A model generated the notes under the pieces. That model searched no databases, was not told where the DNA came from, and saw only the letters and a program-made list of their open reading frames with translations. A DNA stretch of 49,248 bases from Balneolia bacterium (GTDB lineage Bacteria > Bacteroidota > Rhodothermia > Balneolales > Cyclonatronaceae), in contig PXCK01000233.1 of NCBI GenBank assembly GCA_003566635.1, positions 1 through 49,248 on the forward strand, written 5' to 3'. The position numbers and the translations under genes are program-made. Positions 37,596 to 45,376 of this stretch are shown here, piece after piece; positions within the stretch are counted from its first letter, which is position 1, and every line of letters begins with the position of its first letter.

Positions 37596-38393
37596 ATGAA
37601 TAAATCGCAAATCAAACAAGTACAAATATGGCTGAACCAACAAGGTTATGATAGCGGCAATCCTGATGGAATTGTAGGCCCAAGAACCCAAAAAGCACTC
37701 AATAGCGTTCAGGAGCTGCCAAATGAATGGAATTTAACACGAAAGCTTGTAGGGTTTATACAACTAACGGCTCAAAGTGCAGGATTAGACCCCGGACCAT
37801 TCGATGGACTTTGGGGACCACGCACCCAATTTGCTTATGATGAAATGCTTCGTCGTGCGAGTAGGTCAGGGAGGTTGCGAGAACTTCGCAGACCTGAAGA
37901 AGCTATACCACCGAACCCTAATCAGTGGCCAAGCCAACAAACCGATGCTCAACTTATATCATTTTATGGAGAGCCTGGAGAAAATCAGGTTCGGGTTCAA
38001 TTACCCTATCCACATAAATTAGCTTGGGATACAAACACTATTGTAAACAGTTATTTATGCCATGCCAAAGTTCATGACAGTATTTCAAGGGCATTGACAA
38101 AGGTAACCGAGGTTTACTCAGAGCAGGATATTCGACACTTAAGACTTGATTTGTGGGGCGGTTGTTTAAACGTAAGGCGAATGCGGGGAGGAACTCGTTA
38201 CTCAACCCACAGTTGGGGAATAGCGGTTGATTATGACCCTGAACGAAACAGGCTTCACTGGGGCTTTGACCGAGCGTCCTTTGCTAAAAGCGATTATGAT
38301 GATTGGTGGAAAGCCTGGGAAGACGAAGGATGGGTCAGTTTAGGACGCCAGCGCAATTTCGATTGGATGCACATTCAGGCAGCGAGACTTTAA
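37596..38393 (+). CDS. Peptidoglycan-binding M15-type peptidase, endolysin-like
   Basis: The 265-residue protein has two peptidoglycan-binding repeats (QIWLNQQGYDSGNPDGIVGPRTQKAL and the GPFDGLWGPRTQFAYDEML region) and a C-terminal M15 D,D- or L,D-peptidase-like domain. His205 and Asp212 (THSWGIAVDYD) and His259 (FDWMHIQ) fit the zinc site. No signal peptide is seen, unlike most cell-wall enzymes, and the architecture is that of phage endolysins. No other phage gene is nearby, so it may be a captured lysin or exported by another route. Confidence 0.85.
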   Translation: MNKSQIKQVQIWLNQQGYDSGNPDGIVGPRTQKALNSVQELPNEWNLTRKLVGFIQLTAQSAGLDPGPFDGLWGPRTQFAYDEMLRRASRSGRLRELRRPEEAIPPNPNQWPSQQTDAQLISFYGEPGENQVRVQLPYPHKLAWDTNTIVNSYLCHAKVHDSISRALTKVTEVYSEQDIRHLRLDLWGGCLNVRRMRGGTRYSTHSWGIAVDYDPERNRLHWGFDRASFAKSDYDDWWKAWEDEGWVSLGRQRNFDWMHIQAARL

Positions 38394-38461
38394 TCCGGAT
38401 TTTCTGGTGGACAAATTCCATCAATAAATGAACTTCGGGCTATATTGTGATATCGGAGGGT

Positions 38462-38664
38462 AATTATGAATTATGGATTATGGATTATGAATGGGATTAT
38501 CTTAAGTGGCATAATTTCAAATATTTAAGATCCATATTCGTGACAATTAAGTGAATAGCTTTCAATTATACCGGCGATACAAACACAATCGAATGCAATT
38601 GATTTTATTGGTTTTGGAGGCCTCATGGCAAAAATTCATAATTCATAATCCATAATTCATAATT
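38462..38664. repeat. 203-bp MITE-like element with 31-bp inverted ends
   Basis: AATTATGAATTATGGATTATGGATTATGAAT (38462-38492) is the inverted copy of 38634-38664 with a single mismatch in 31 bases. The arms are built of a 7-base unit (ATTCATA or ATCCATA). The 141 bases in between contain no ORF of note. The structure resembles a non-autonomous mobile element or a folded RNA. Confidence 0.75.
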
Positions 38665-38795
38665 GAAAAAGGTTCATAATTTATCACCCCCTACCATACT
38701 TCTGGATACTATTCCAATACTAAGTTATTTGATGTATTTTAGTAGTTGTTCACAAATAAAAGTAACTCTCATTCGATAACCTACATAACGATTCC

Positions 38796-39755
38796 ATGAA
38801 ATATTTTCTAGCCCTTATAATTACTTCCTTTCTCTTTGTTGGTTGTAACGATGTAAGCTCACAAAATTCTGCTACTAACGTTGAAATTGACAGAGACCAG
38901 CTACTTCGTGATATTCAAATTTTATCCAGTGATTATTTTGAAGGACGCAAGCCTGATACCAGAGGAGGTTTTATTGCACAAGGGTATGTGATCGGACGTT
39001 TTGCCGGAATTGGCTTAAATAGAATCAGTGATACATACACACAGCCATTCCAAACTGTAAATCAACGAACTAATGAAGAATTTAACCACGCCGCAAATGT
39101 AATAGGATATATTGAGGGTACAGAAAATCCTGATCATTATATTGTGGTTACTGCTCACTTTGATCACTTGGGAACAAGCAATGGCGATATTTTTAATGGT
39201 GCTGATGACAATGCCTCCGGTGTTGGCGGTATGTTTGCAGCGGCAGAATGGTTTATAAATAACCCACCAAGTACCAGCTTACTATTTATTGGATTTGATG
39301 CCGAGGAACAAGGGCTTAGAGGTGCTCGTTATTTTATTGAGAATCCTGTTGTTCCATTAGAAAGTATTGTCATGAACGTTAATCTTGATATGATTAGCTT
39401 GAATACAGAGAATAGAATTTATGCAGTTGGAACCTATCATTACCCATTTTTAAAGCCATTGGTTGAGAACGCCACAGCAGACGCTCCAATTGATGTCTTA
39501 TTTGGACATGATTCTCCAGATTTACCGCCGGGCGAAGACTGGACGATGTCGTCAGATCACGGTCCATTTCACAGTGTGGGTATCCCATTCATTTATTTTG
39601 GTGTAGAAGATCACCCGCATTACCATACGCCAACCGATATATTTGAAAATATTACACCTGAGTTTTACTACAATGCCACTAAAACGATTATTGAAACAAT
39701 ACGAGAATTCGATTCCCAAACCGAAGTGATCAAAGAAGCTTCAGGTAGGTTTTAG
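38796..39755 (+). CDS. M28 family zinc metallopeptidase lipoprotein
   Basis: The 319-residue protein has a lipoprotein signal (LFVGC, Cys17). The M28 zinc ligands can be placed: His121 (VTAHFDHLG), Asp137 (NGADDNASG), Glu170/171 (DAEEQGLRG), Asp198 (NLDM) and a C-terminal His around 277 (HYHTPTD). M28 enzymes are aminopeptidases acting on N-terminal residues of peptides. It is probably tethered to a membrane and acts in the periplasm or outside. Its stop codon overlaps that of the next gene on the other strand (TTAG). Confidence 0.93.
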   Translation: MKYFLALIITSFLFVGCNDVSSQNSATNVEIDRDQLLRDIQILSSDYFEGRKPDTRGGFIAQGYVIGRFAGIGLNRISDTYTQPFQTVNQRTNEEFNHAANVIGYIEGTENPDHYIVVTAHFDHLGTSNGDIFNGADDNASGVGGMFAAAEWFINNPPSTSLLFIGFDAEEQGLRGARYFIENPVVPLESIVMNVNLDMISLNTENRIYAVGTYHYPFLKPLVENATADAPIDVLFGHDSPDLPPGEDWTMSSDHGPFHSVGIPFIYFGVEDHPHYHTPTDIFENITPEFYYNATKTIIETIREFDSQTEVIKEASGRF

Positions 39756-41074
39756 TTCCAGGATACTACGTAAAGAGTATTATTCTCGACTTCCAGTTCC
39801 GGCAAATCCTCATCATACTCAGAATCGAGGATTACCTCTACGGATGCATTACCAACTGCAAGGAAGTTATTTGCAATTACCGGACCCACAACTTTTCCGT
39901 TACCAAGGACTTCTACGGTTGCATTAGGTGCATACAACACTCTGGTAAGTAACTCGGCATTACCGCTGATTTTAACATCACTACCACCGGTAATAATGTG
40001 CCCTTGAATACCACCATTACCGGTAACATTGATTTCTGCAGTCAGAGCATACATACTTCCATGAAACCTACTATTACCGGCTAAATCAATACTTGCCGTG
40101 CCACTGTAGAACATCATAATATTTCCATCATAGCCTGAAGCTCTCTCCAATCTGGTATTACCACCCATATCGAAATTACCGTTCACATGAAAGTTTACAT
40201 TACCATCACCTACAATCCGAATAGTACCCGATTGAATATTCAAATTCCCAAGCACTATATCACGATCCTCACCTCCGGTTTGAATTTCAAATACCGTATT
40301 TTGGTTCATATTTAGGTTTGGAATATACAATCCTGCATATTCAGCAGGCTCAAGAGGTGGTGGGTTATTTGAGGTAATAGCTATTGCTTCACGACTTATA
40401 CCACCGGGAAAATCAGGAAATACAGGTAGTGGATAATCTAGCTCTTCAATCAAGTTTTCTACGCCATTACCAACATTGTTTGAATTAGCATTACCGTAAG
40501 AAACTACATGTTCTTCAAGACCACCCGGACCAATATAAAGTGTACTATCAATGCTTGTGTTACTACCTAATACTACAGCGCCGGAACTAATTGAGTTCGT
40601 ACCAACAGAACCTGCAATATTAGCATTTCCTGTCAGGTTAATGGTATTATAGGAAAACACTGCTAATGGAAACTGTGGCGACCAAATTCCATCATCAAGT
40701 GAAAGTGCAACATTAACTTGATAATCACGCCCTTCATAATGTCCGATTGAAGTTAATATGACCTGAGAATTATTTATATTTTGAATTGACAAACGATATT
40801 TACCCTGAACATCTGCCCAATCTATATAACTGCTTTGGTCGGGTGGAAATGACAACGTTTGATTTGAAGCAGGTAGCATATTTGAACCGGCTTCATTCTC
40901 TAATTTATAAATGATAGATTGAGCAGCACCTATCGCAATATTACGTGCTTGAGCAATTTTAAATGACTCTGAATTCTGAATTTCAGCTACATTTAAAGTA
41001 TTTTGAAGCCCTACATTGTAATAAAATATTGCAATGTTCAGAGCCATCACTAGTAAAATTGCAAATTTTCCCAT
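39752..41074 (-). CDS. Membrane-anchored beta-solenoid-like protein, pseudopilin cluster
   Basis: The ORF track begins at a TTG; the ATG at 41074 gives MGKFAIL and 440 residues. A single N-terminal hydrophobic helix (FAILLVMALNIAIFYYNV) precedes an alpha-helical segment with QARNIAIGAAQSI. Then come many short turns with the pattern NGN, GNA and GGN (SVGTNSISSG, VNFHVNGNFDMGGN, INVTGNGGIQG), suggesting a beta-helix. The layout, one helix then a soluble domain, is like a major pseudopilin or PilX/DUF7305-type protein. I do not recognise a named family. It is the last of three adjacent genes. Confidence 0.55.
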   Translation of the reverse strand: MGKFAILLVMALNIAIFYYNVGLQNTLNVAEIQNSESFKIAQARNIAIGAAQSIIYKLENEAGSNMLPASNQTLSFPPDQSSYIDWADVQGKYRLSIQNINNSQVILTSIGHYEGRDYQVNVALSLDDGIWSPQFPLAVFSYNTINLTGNANIAGSVGTNSISSGAVVLGSNTSIDSTLYIGPGGLEEHVVSYGNANSNNVGNGVENLIEELDYPLPVFPDFPGGISREAIAITSNNPPPLEPAEYAGLYIPNLNMNQNTVFEIQTGGEDRDIVLGNLNIQSGTIRIVGDGNVNFHVNGNFDMGGNTRLERASGYDGNIMMFYSGTASIDLAGNSRFHGSMYALTAEINVTGNGGIQGHIITGGSDVKISGNAELLTRVLYAPNATVEVLGNGKVVGPVIANNFLAVGNASVEVILDSEYDEDLPELEVENNTLYVVSWN

Positions 41075-41084
41075 CAATAACCCC

Positions 41085-41579
41085 TTAATTCAAATTGAGG
41101 TTTCTCAGATATAGTTCTGTACTTGAATATGCTTTTAACCTATGCGTTCTGTTACCTACTTCCTCAGCAGGAGTACTTTCAGTAAAAACATCTACCCGAA
41201 TTCGTACCGGTACTGAGCCAATAACCATCGCTGTTGAAAAGTTTAATTCAGACATACGAACATTATGACTAACAATGGTGGGAGAGTTAGACCCATCTCT
41301 TTTCTCAATTACCAAGTTTCTATCATCACGATAAATCAAGACTGTATCACTAACTGCATTTTTAAATGCAAATAAACTTTGATTTAAAGTAACAATTTCA
41401 TGTACATCCCTGACTTCTTCCTGAATTACAAGTGTTGCAAGATCGGCAAAACCTTGAAGTTCCTGGGTAACACGAGTTTCTACAGAAGACTCCATCATTA
41501 ATACATTCACCCCAAAAATAATTGATATAATTATTGAAACTACTATTGATGGTAAAACGATATCAGTTAAAATTGACAT
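41085..41579 (-). CDS. Single-helix pseudopilin-like protein
   Basis: The 164-residue protein has an N-terminal hydrophobic segment (IVLPSIVVSIIISIIFGVNVL) and a soluble part of about 135 residues with beta-strand character (TVLIYRDDRNLVIEK, VPVRIRVDVFTE). It resembles a minor pseudopilin in size and topology but lacks a recognisable GFxxxE cleavage site. It lies 7 bases after the stop of the upstream partner and 10 bases before the next, so all three are likely one transcript. Confidence 0.5.
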   Translation of the reverse strand: MSILTDIVLPSIVVSIIISIIFGVNVLMMESSVETRVTQELQGFADLATLVIQEEVRDVHEIVTLNQSLFAFKNAVSDTVLIYRDDRNLVIEKRDGSNSPTIVSHNVRMSELNFSTAMVIGSVPVRIRVDVFTESTPAEEVGNRTHRLKAYSSTELYLRNLNLN

Positions 41580-41588
41580 ACATTCCTC

Positions 41589-42002
41589 CTATCTCGGTGT
41601 AACCGGAGTTAAAAACTCAGCAATTTGGTTAAAGTTGCCATCATTCTCGTCAAATACACGAATTGTTGCAATTCGTCCATTCACGCCATGCATCAATACG
41701 GATTCTGAGGACAACTGGATTATAGCAAATAAAGAATCCCCTGATGGTGTACCGTAAGCAAATCTTGTATTAGGATTAGTAACATCGTCATAAGCACCAA
41801 ATAATTGGTCAAAACTTGTATAATTGCCTCTTTGCGAAAACATTGTTTCCGATAAAGTTCTGCCAAACGTTATTGCATCCAACTCTTTCTGGATTCTTAC
41901 TGTTTCGGTAGCAGATTGTAAATACGACCTTGTAATCCCTGTTGAGATATACATCAGTATTGAAAGTGCACCTAATGCTAATATGGCTTGTCCGGTTGAC
42001 AT
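41589..42002 (-). CDS. Single-helix pseudopilin-like protein, first gene of trio
   Basis: The 137-residue protein starts MSTGQAILALGALSILMYIS. The glycine at position 4 followed by a hydrophobic helix resembles a type IV prepilin-like or Tad/TadG-like N-terminus, but Glu+5 is missing. The soluble part has about 100 residues with mixed helices (RTLSETMFSQRG) and strands. It is the first of three same-strand genes of similar layout. The 323-base stretch upstream of it holds no gene. Confidence 0.5.
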   Translation of the reverse strand: MSTGQAILALGALSILMYISTGITRSYLQSATETVRIQKELDAITFGRTLSETMFSQRGNYTSFDQLFGAYDDVTNPNTRFAYGTPSGDSLFAIIQLSSESVLMHGVNGRIATIRVFDENDGNFNQIAEFLTPVTPR

Positions 42003-42325
42003 TAAACTTTATTTTTCGCTTAATTAGTTTATGTTCGTATCGATTCTATCTGTAATATTAAAATTTTTTAACTAATAGTCAATCTAATTATTAAGTTTTT
42101 TTAATGTTTGATATCTAAACAAATATTGGGTTTTCTACTGCATACAACACACTAAAACCTCTTTTTCACTTACCTGAGTAATCCAACACCCAATTTGTTA
42201 CAATTAATTTTGCTCTAACTCACTTTTATATTAAGATTTTTTATTGTTAGGTGAATAATTCGGGCTAATACCTTTCCCATAGTCAAGGCAAAAGTAGAGA
42301 GTCGAAATTTTTGAAATTATTTGCA
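42003..42325. other. AT-rich upstream region of the pseudopilin-like trio
   Basis: No ORF or RNA gene is seen. On the minus strand TACTTTTG (42296-42289) matches the phylum's -7 consensus TAnnTTTG, but no TTG is at the right distance upstream. If it is the promoter, the transcript leader would be about 280 bases long. Confidence 0.35.
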
Positions 42326-42856
42326 TTAACGCATTTGCCCAACTATTCTAACATGCTGAGTATCATTCATTGTTACAAGCAAAAATCTGGGTCTTGGTAT
42401 TTCGAACTGCTCTAAACTTATCTCAAACTCTGCGCTTAGACTATACCCTTCATCAATCTTTATTAAGGATACTTCTGACATGGTAAGTCTGTTTGTTTTA
42501 CCACTTATTTCAAAATCTCCCGTAACCGATTGAAGCTCGTCATTTTCATCAAATTCCAGTTGTCCGTTGAAAGTAGCAAAAGGATAAGAATCGGTTTTAA
42601 GATACCTTTCATACATATTCCGATCTCTTCTACGATTGCCGGTACTAACAGAATCAAGAGATACTTCGAATTTAAAGGTAGCTTCATCAAGATTTATATA
42701 TCCGTTTATCGAAGTGGTTCTACCTTCAAATCGCTCGATTTGCGTTCTGGATTCAAAAATAACCTCTCCATTGACCCATTCAATTATTTGGGCTTGAGTC
42801 TGTGAAAGTCCGGTCGAAAAGACAAAAAATAAAATACAAGTGAGCAGATGTTTCAA
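42326..42856 (-). CDS. YceI-like periplasmic lipid-binding protein
   Basis: The 176-residue protein has a signal peptide (LLTCILFFVFSTGLSQTQA) and a YceI-type lipocalin domain: FEGRTTSINGYINLDEATFKFEVSLDSVSTGNRRRDRNM and YPFATFNGQ are family-like. YceI proteins bind polyisoprenoid or amide lipids. The start appears to be a TTG directly after a stop in frame. It is 16 bases after the Dabb gene, so it probably rides on the his operon transcript. Confidence 0.85.
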   Translation of the reverse strand: MKHLLTCILFFVFSTGLSQTQAQIIEWVNGEVIFESRTQIERFEGRTTSINGYINLDEATFKFEVSLDSVSTGNRRRDRNMYERYLKTDSYPFATFNGQLEFDENDELQSVTGDFEISGKTNRLTMSEVSLIKIDEGYSLSAEFEISLEQFEIPRPRFLLVTMNDTQHVRIVGQMR

Positions 42857-42872
42857 TTATAAAACACAATGA

Positions 42873-43178
42873 TTAAATATTGGTATCAAAAACTTTTACC
42901 TTAACCCAATTCTGCTTAAATCTGTTCAAAAACTCAATATGTTCTTGATGTGTTTGATAGGTATCGAGACCATCCCGATTATCAAAAATGGCATGGAGGC
43001 TCATTTTGTAATCATTATCTACAACATCTCTGTCAACTCCTACCGGGGAACCTGCCCAAATCTGTTTAACTGTTTCTATTTTTGATAAATCTTTGAGAAT
43101 GCTATTTCTTTGCTGCTCAATCTGTTCGATTGAAACTTCATCTCTGAAATAAAAATAGACCGAATGTAAAATTGCCAT
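42873..43178 (-). CDS. Dabb (stress-responsive A/B barrel) domain protein
   Basis: The 101-residue protein is a single ferredoxin-like A/B barrel domain: MAILHSVYFYFRDEVSIEQI at the start and DYKMSLHAIFDNRDGLDTYQTHQEHIEF later are typical of Dabb. Functions in the family vary and are mostly unknown. It follows hisA by 10 bases and is in the his operon, but no link to histidine is evident. Confidence 0.88.
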   Translation of the reverse strand: MAILHSVYFYFRDEVSIEQIEQQRNSILKDLSKIETVKQIWAGSPVGVDRDVVDNDYKMSLHAIFDNRDGLDTYQTHQEHIEFLNRFKQNWVKVKVFDTNI

Positions 43179-43188
43179 GATATTAATT

Positions 43189-43884
43189 TTATAGGTTCAC
43201 TTTTCCTTCTAACCATGCTCTGCCAACTACGCAGGCAAATAAACCGGCTGTTTCTAAATGTTGCAGGTCTTCTTGTTTGGAAACACCACCACTTGCAATG
43301 AACTTCAAGCCGGGGAATCTGTGCTTTAATTCGGCATACATTGGAACATTTGGGCCTGTCATCATACCGTCACGGGAAATATCTGTACATAAAACTTCTT
43401 TTAAACCTACTTCCAACATGGGTTCAACTATTTCTTCGAGAGTTTCATCAGTAGTTTCCAGCCAGCCGCCCACAGCTACAGCTCCGTCTTTCAAATCCAT
43501 ACCGAAGATACATTTATCACCACCAAAATCTCTGAGGCATGCCAACCATTCGGCAGGCCGACGTACAGCCATAGAACTTGAAACTACACGTGTATAGCCC
43601 GCATTAAAACAGGTTTCAACATCCTCGAAGGTTCTGATTCCGCCCCCCGATTGAACTTCTAACCGGGTTTCCTTCACGATTTCCCCGATTAAATCTAAAT
43701 TTGTGAGTTCACCATCACGAGCACCATTTAAGTCCACTACATGCAACCTTTTGAAGCCTTTGCCCGCCAATGTTTTTGCAAATGCCATTGGGTCTTCGTG
43801 GTAAACTGTTACTTCATCATAACTACCCTGTTTTAAACGAACAATTTTGCCGTCTAAAATATCTATAGCCGGAATTCTAATCAT
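43189..43884 (-). CDS. hisA: ProFAR isomerase (HisA)
   Basis: The 231-residue TIM barrel isomerises the 5'-ProFAR intermediate. The first catalytic Asp is in PAIDILDGKIVRLKQG, a second half-barrel signature in CTDISRDGMMTGPN, and phosphate loops GGGIRT and SGGVSK. It overlaps hisH by four bases. The next steps (hisF, hisIE) are not in this operon. Confidence 0.95.
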   Translation of the reverse strand: MIRIPAIDILDGKIVRLKQGSYDEVTVYHEDPMAFAKTLAGKGFKRLHVVDLNGARDGELTNLDLIGEIVKETRLEVQSGGGIRTFEDVETCFNAGYTRVVSSSMAVRRPAEWLACLRDFGGDKCIFGMDLKDGAVAVGGWLETTDETLEEIVEPMLEVGLKEVLCTDISRDGMMTGPNVPMYAELKHRFPGLKFIASGGVSKQEDLQHLETAGLFACVVGRAWLEGKVNL

Positions 43885-44486
43885 TCTTTCCCCTCATTAA
43901 CATAGTTAATAAAATTATTCAAAATTTTTGTACCTGCTGCACCTGATTTCTCAGGATGAAATTGAACACCATGAAAGTTCTTGTAAGATACCACAGCCGA
44001 AAAATCGACATCAGCATAAAAACATGATGCAGTTGTAGCATCAACAACCGGAGCGTAAAAACTGTGCACAAAGTAGAAATAATCTTCCACACTTAGTCCT
44101 TTTAAAAGAAATGAATCCGCAGCAAATCTAAGTGTATTCCATCCCATGTGAGGAACTTTACCTTTTGAATTGTCAAACTTCTCTAATTTGCCGGGAATTA
44201 AACCAAGACACGCAGTATCCCCTTCAACAGAAAAATCAAACAGCATTTGCATACCCAAACAAATTCCGAGTACCGGCTTTTGGGTTGATTTAAGCCATTC
44301 ATCAAGATTCTTTTCCTTTAATGCTTGCATGGCCGCATATGCGTGTCCAACCCCCGGAAAGATAATCCCGGTAGCATCATTCAATCTTGAAACATCATCC
44401 GTAATACAAAAATCTGCCCCCAAACGGGTTAGAGCATTTGATACTGAAGCGATATTCCCCGCTTTATAATCAATGATGGCTATCAC
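43881..44486 (-). CDS. hisH: Imidazole glycerol phosphate synthase, glutaminase subunit (HisH)
   Basis: The 201-residue class I glutamine amidotransferase feeds ammonia to HisF. The nucleophilic cysteine is in KPVLGICLGMQML and the catalytic His and Glu in GVQFHPEKSG. The start is GTG, overlapping the hisB stop by one base. Its cyclase partner HisF is not encoded in the window. Confidence 0.96.
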   Translation of the reverse strand: MIAIIDYKAGNIASVSNALTRLGADFCITDDVSRLNDATGIIFPGVGHAYAAMQALKEKNLDEWLKSTQKPVLGICLGMQMLFDFSVEGDTACLGLIPGKLEKFDNSKGKVPHMGWNTLRFAADSFLLKGLSVEDYFYFVHSFYAPVVDATTASCFYADVDFSAVVSYKNFHGVQFHPEKSGAAGTKILNNFINYVNEGKE

Positions 44487-45376
44487 TACAAAATTCCTTT
44501 ACTGCTTGGTATTTTGTTTGATTTGCCTCTTTTGACCGAGTTTTTTAAAGCTATAGCAAACCCTTTGAAAATCGCTTCAATTTTGTGATGATCATTCTCC
44601 CCTTTTACTTCTATGTGGAGGGTAGATTTTGTAGCCATAGCCAGCGAATAAAAAAAGTGCTTTGTCATTTCGGTTGGAAAATCACCAACTTTCTCTCTGG
44701 AGAAATCAGCTTCAAAAACTAAATAAGGTCGGCCCGATAAATCAAGGGCAACCATTGCACTTGTTTCATCCATCGGTAAAACAGAAGCATAGCGCTCAAT
44801 CCCGCGCTTATCTCCAATTGCCTGATACAGTGCATCTCCCAATGCAATGGCTGTATCTTCTATAGTATGATGCTCGTCTATGTGCAAATCACCTTTGCAT
44901 GATAAATCCATATCAAGATTTCCATGTTTTGCAATTTGCTCCAACATGTGGTCAAAAAAACCGAGCCCGGTAGAAATGGTTGATTTCCCTTCTCCATCCA
45001 AATTAACAAAAACCTTTATATCCGTTTCATTGGTTTTGCGCACCACCTCGGCTGTTCGCGCCGGATGAATCAGCAAACCTAACAACTCTTTCCAGTCCGA
45101 TACTTTTGCTTCTTTGCCGGAGTTTTCTTTGTACAACATGCCAACTTCTCCGTCAATCAGTACGGAAATTACAGCATCGGGCATTCCCGGATAGTTCTGC
45201 TCAATGTGTACACCCTCTTTTTCAAGCCTTGTTGCAATACTTTCATCATAAGGTGTATCACTTACAAGTTTGTAGCCATAATCAATCAATCTGTAAAGCG
45301 GAATTAAACATCCCTGTTTAAGGCTGATTTGATCGCCGGACTCCAGCAAAGCTGTTTGTTTAACTAAAACTATCAT
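44486..45376 (-). CDS. hisB: Imidazoleglycerol-phosphate dehydratase with degenerate N-terminal HAD-like domain
   Basis: The protein has 296 residues. Residues from about 106 to 296 are a complete IGP dehydratase with the metal-binding motifs FFDHMLEQ (140-147) and DEHHTIED (167-174) and NDHHKIEAIFK. This step gives imidazole acetol phosphate. The first 105 residues resemble the HAD phosphatase part of bifunctional HisB (CLIPLYRLIDYGYKLVSDTPYDES compares with the region after the catalytic motif), but the DxDGT nucleophile motif is absent, so phosphatase activity is probably lost. Confidence 0.92.
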   Translation of the reverse strand: MIVLVKQTALLESGDQISLKQGCLIPLYRLIDYGYKLVSDTPYDESIATRLEKEGVHIEQNYPGMPDAVISVLIDGEVGMLYKENSGKEAKVSDWKELLGLLIHPARTAEVVRKTNETDIKVFVNLDGEGKSTISTGLGFFDHMLEQIAKHGNLDMDLSCKGDLHIDEHHTIEDTAIALGDALYQAIGDKRGIERYASVLPMDETSAMVALDLSGRPYLVFEADFSREKVGDFPTEMTKHFFYSLAMATKSTLHIEVKGENDHHKIEAIFKGFAIALKNSVKRGKSNKIPSSKGIL

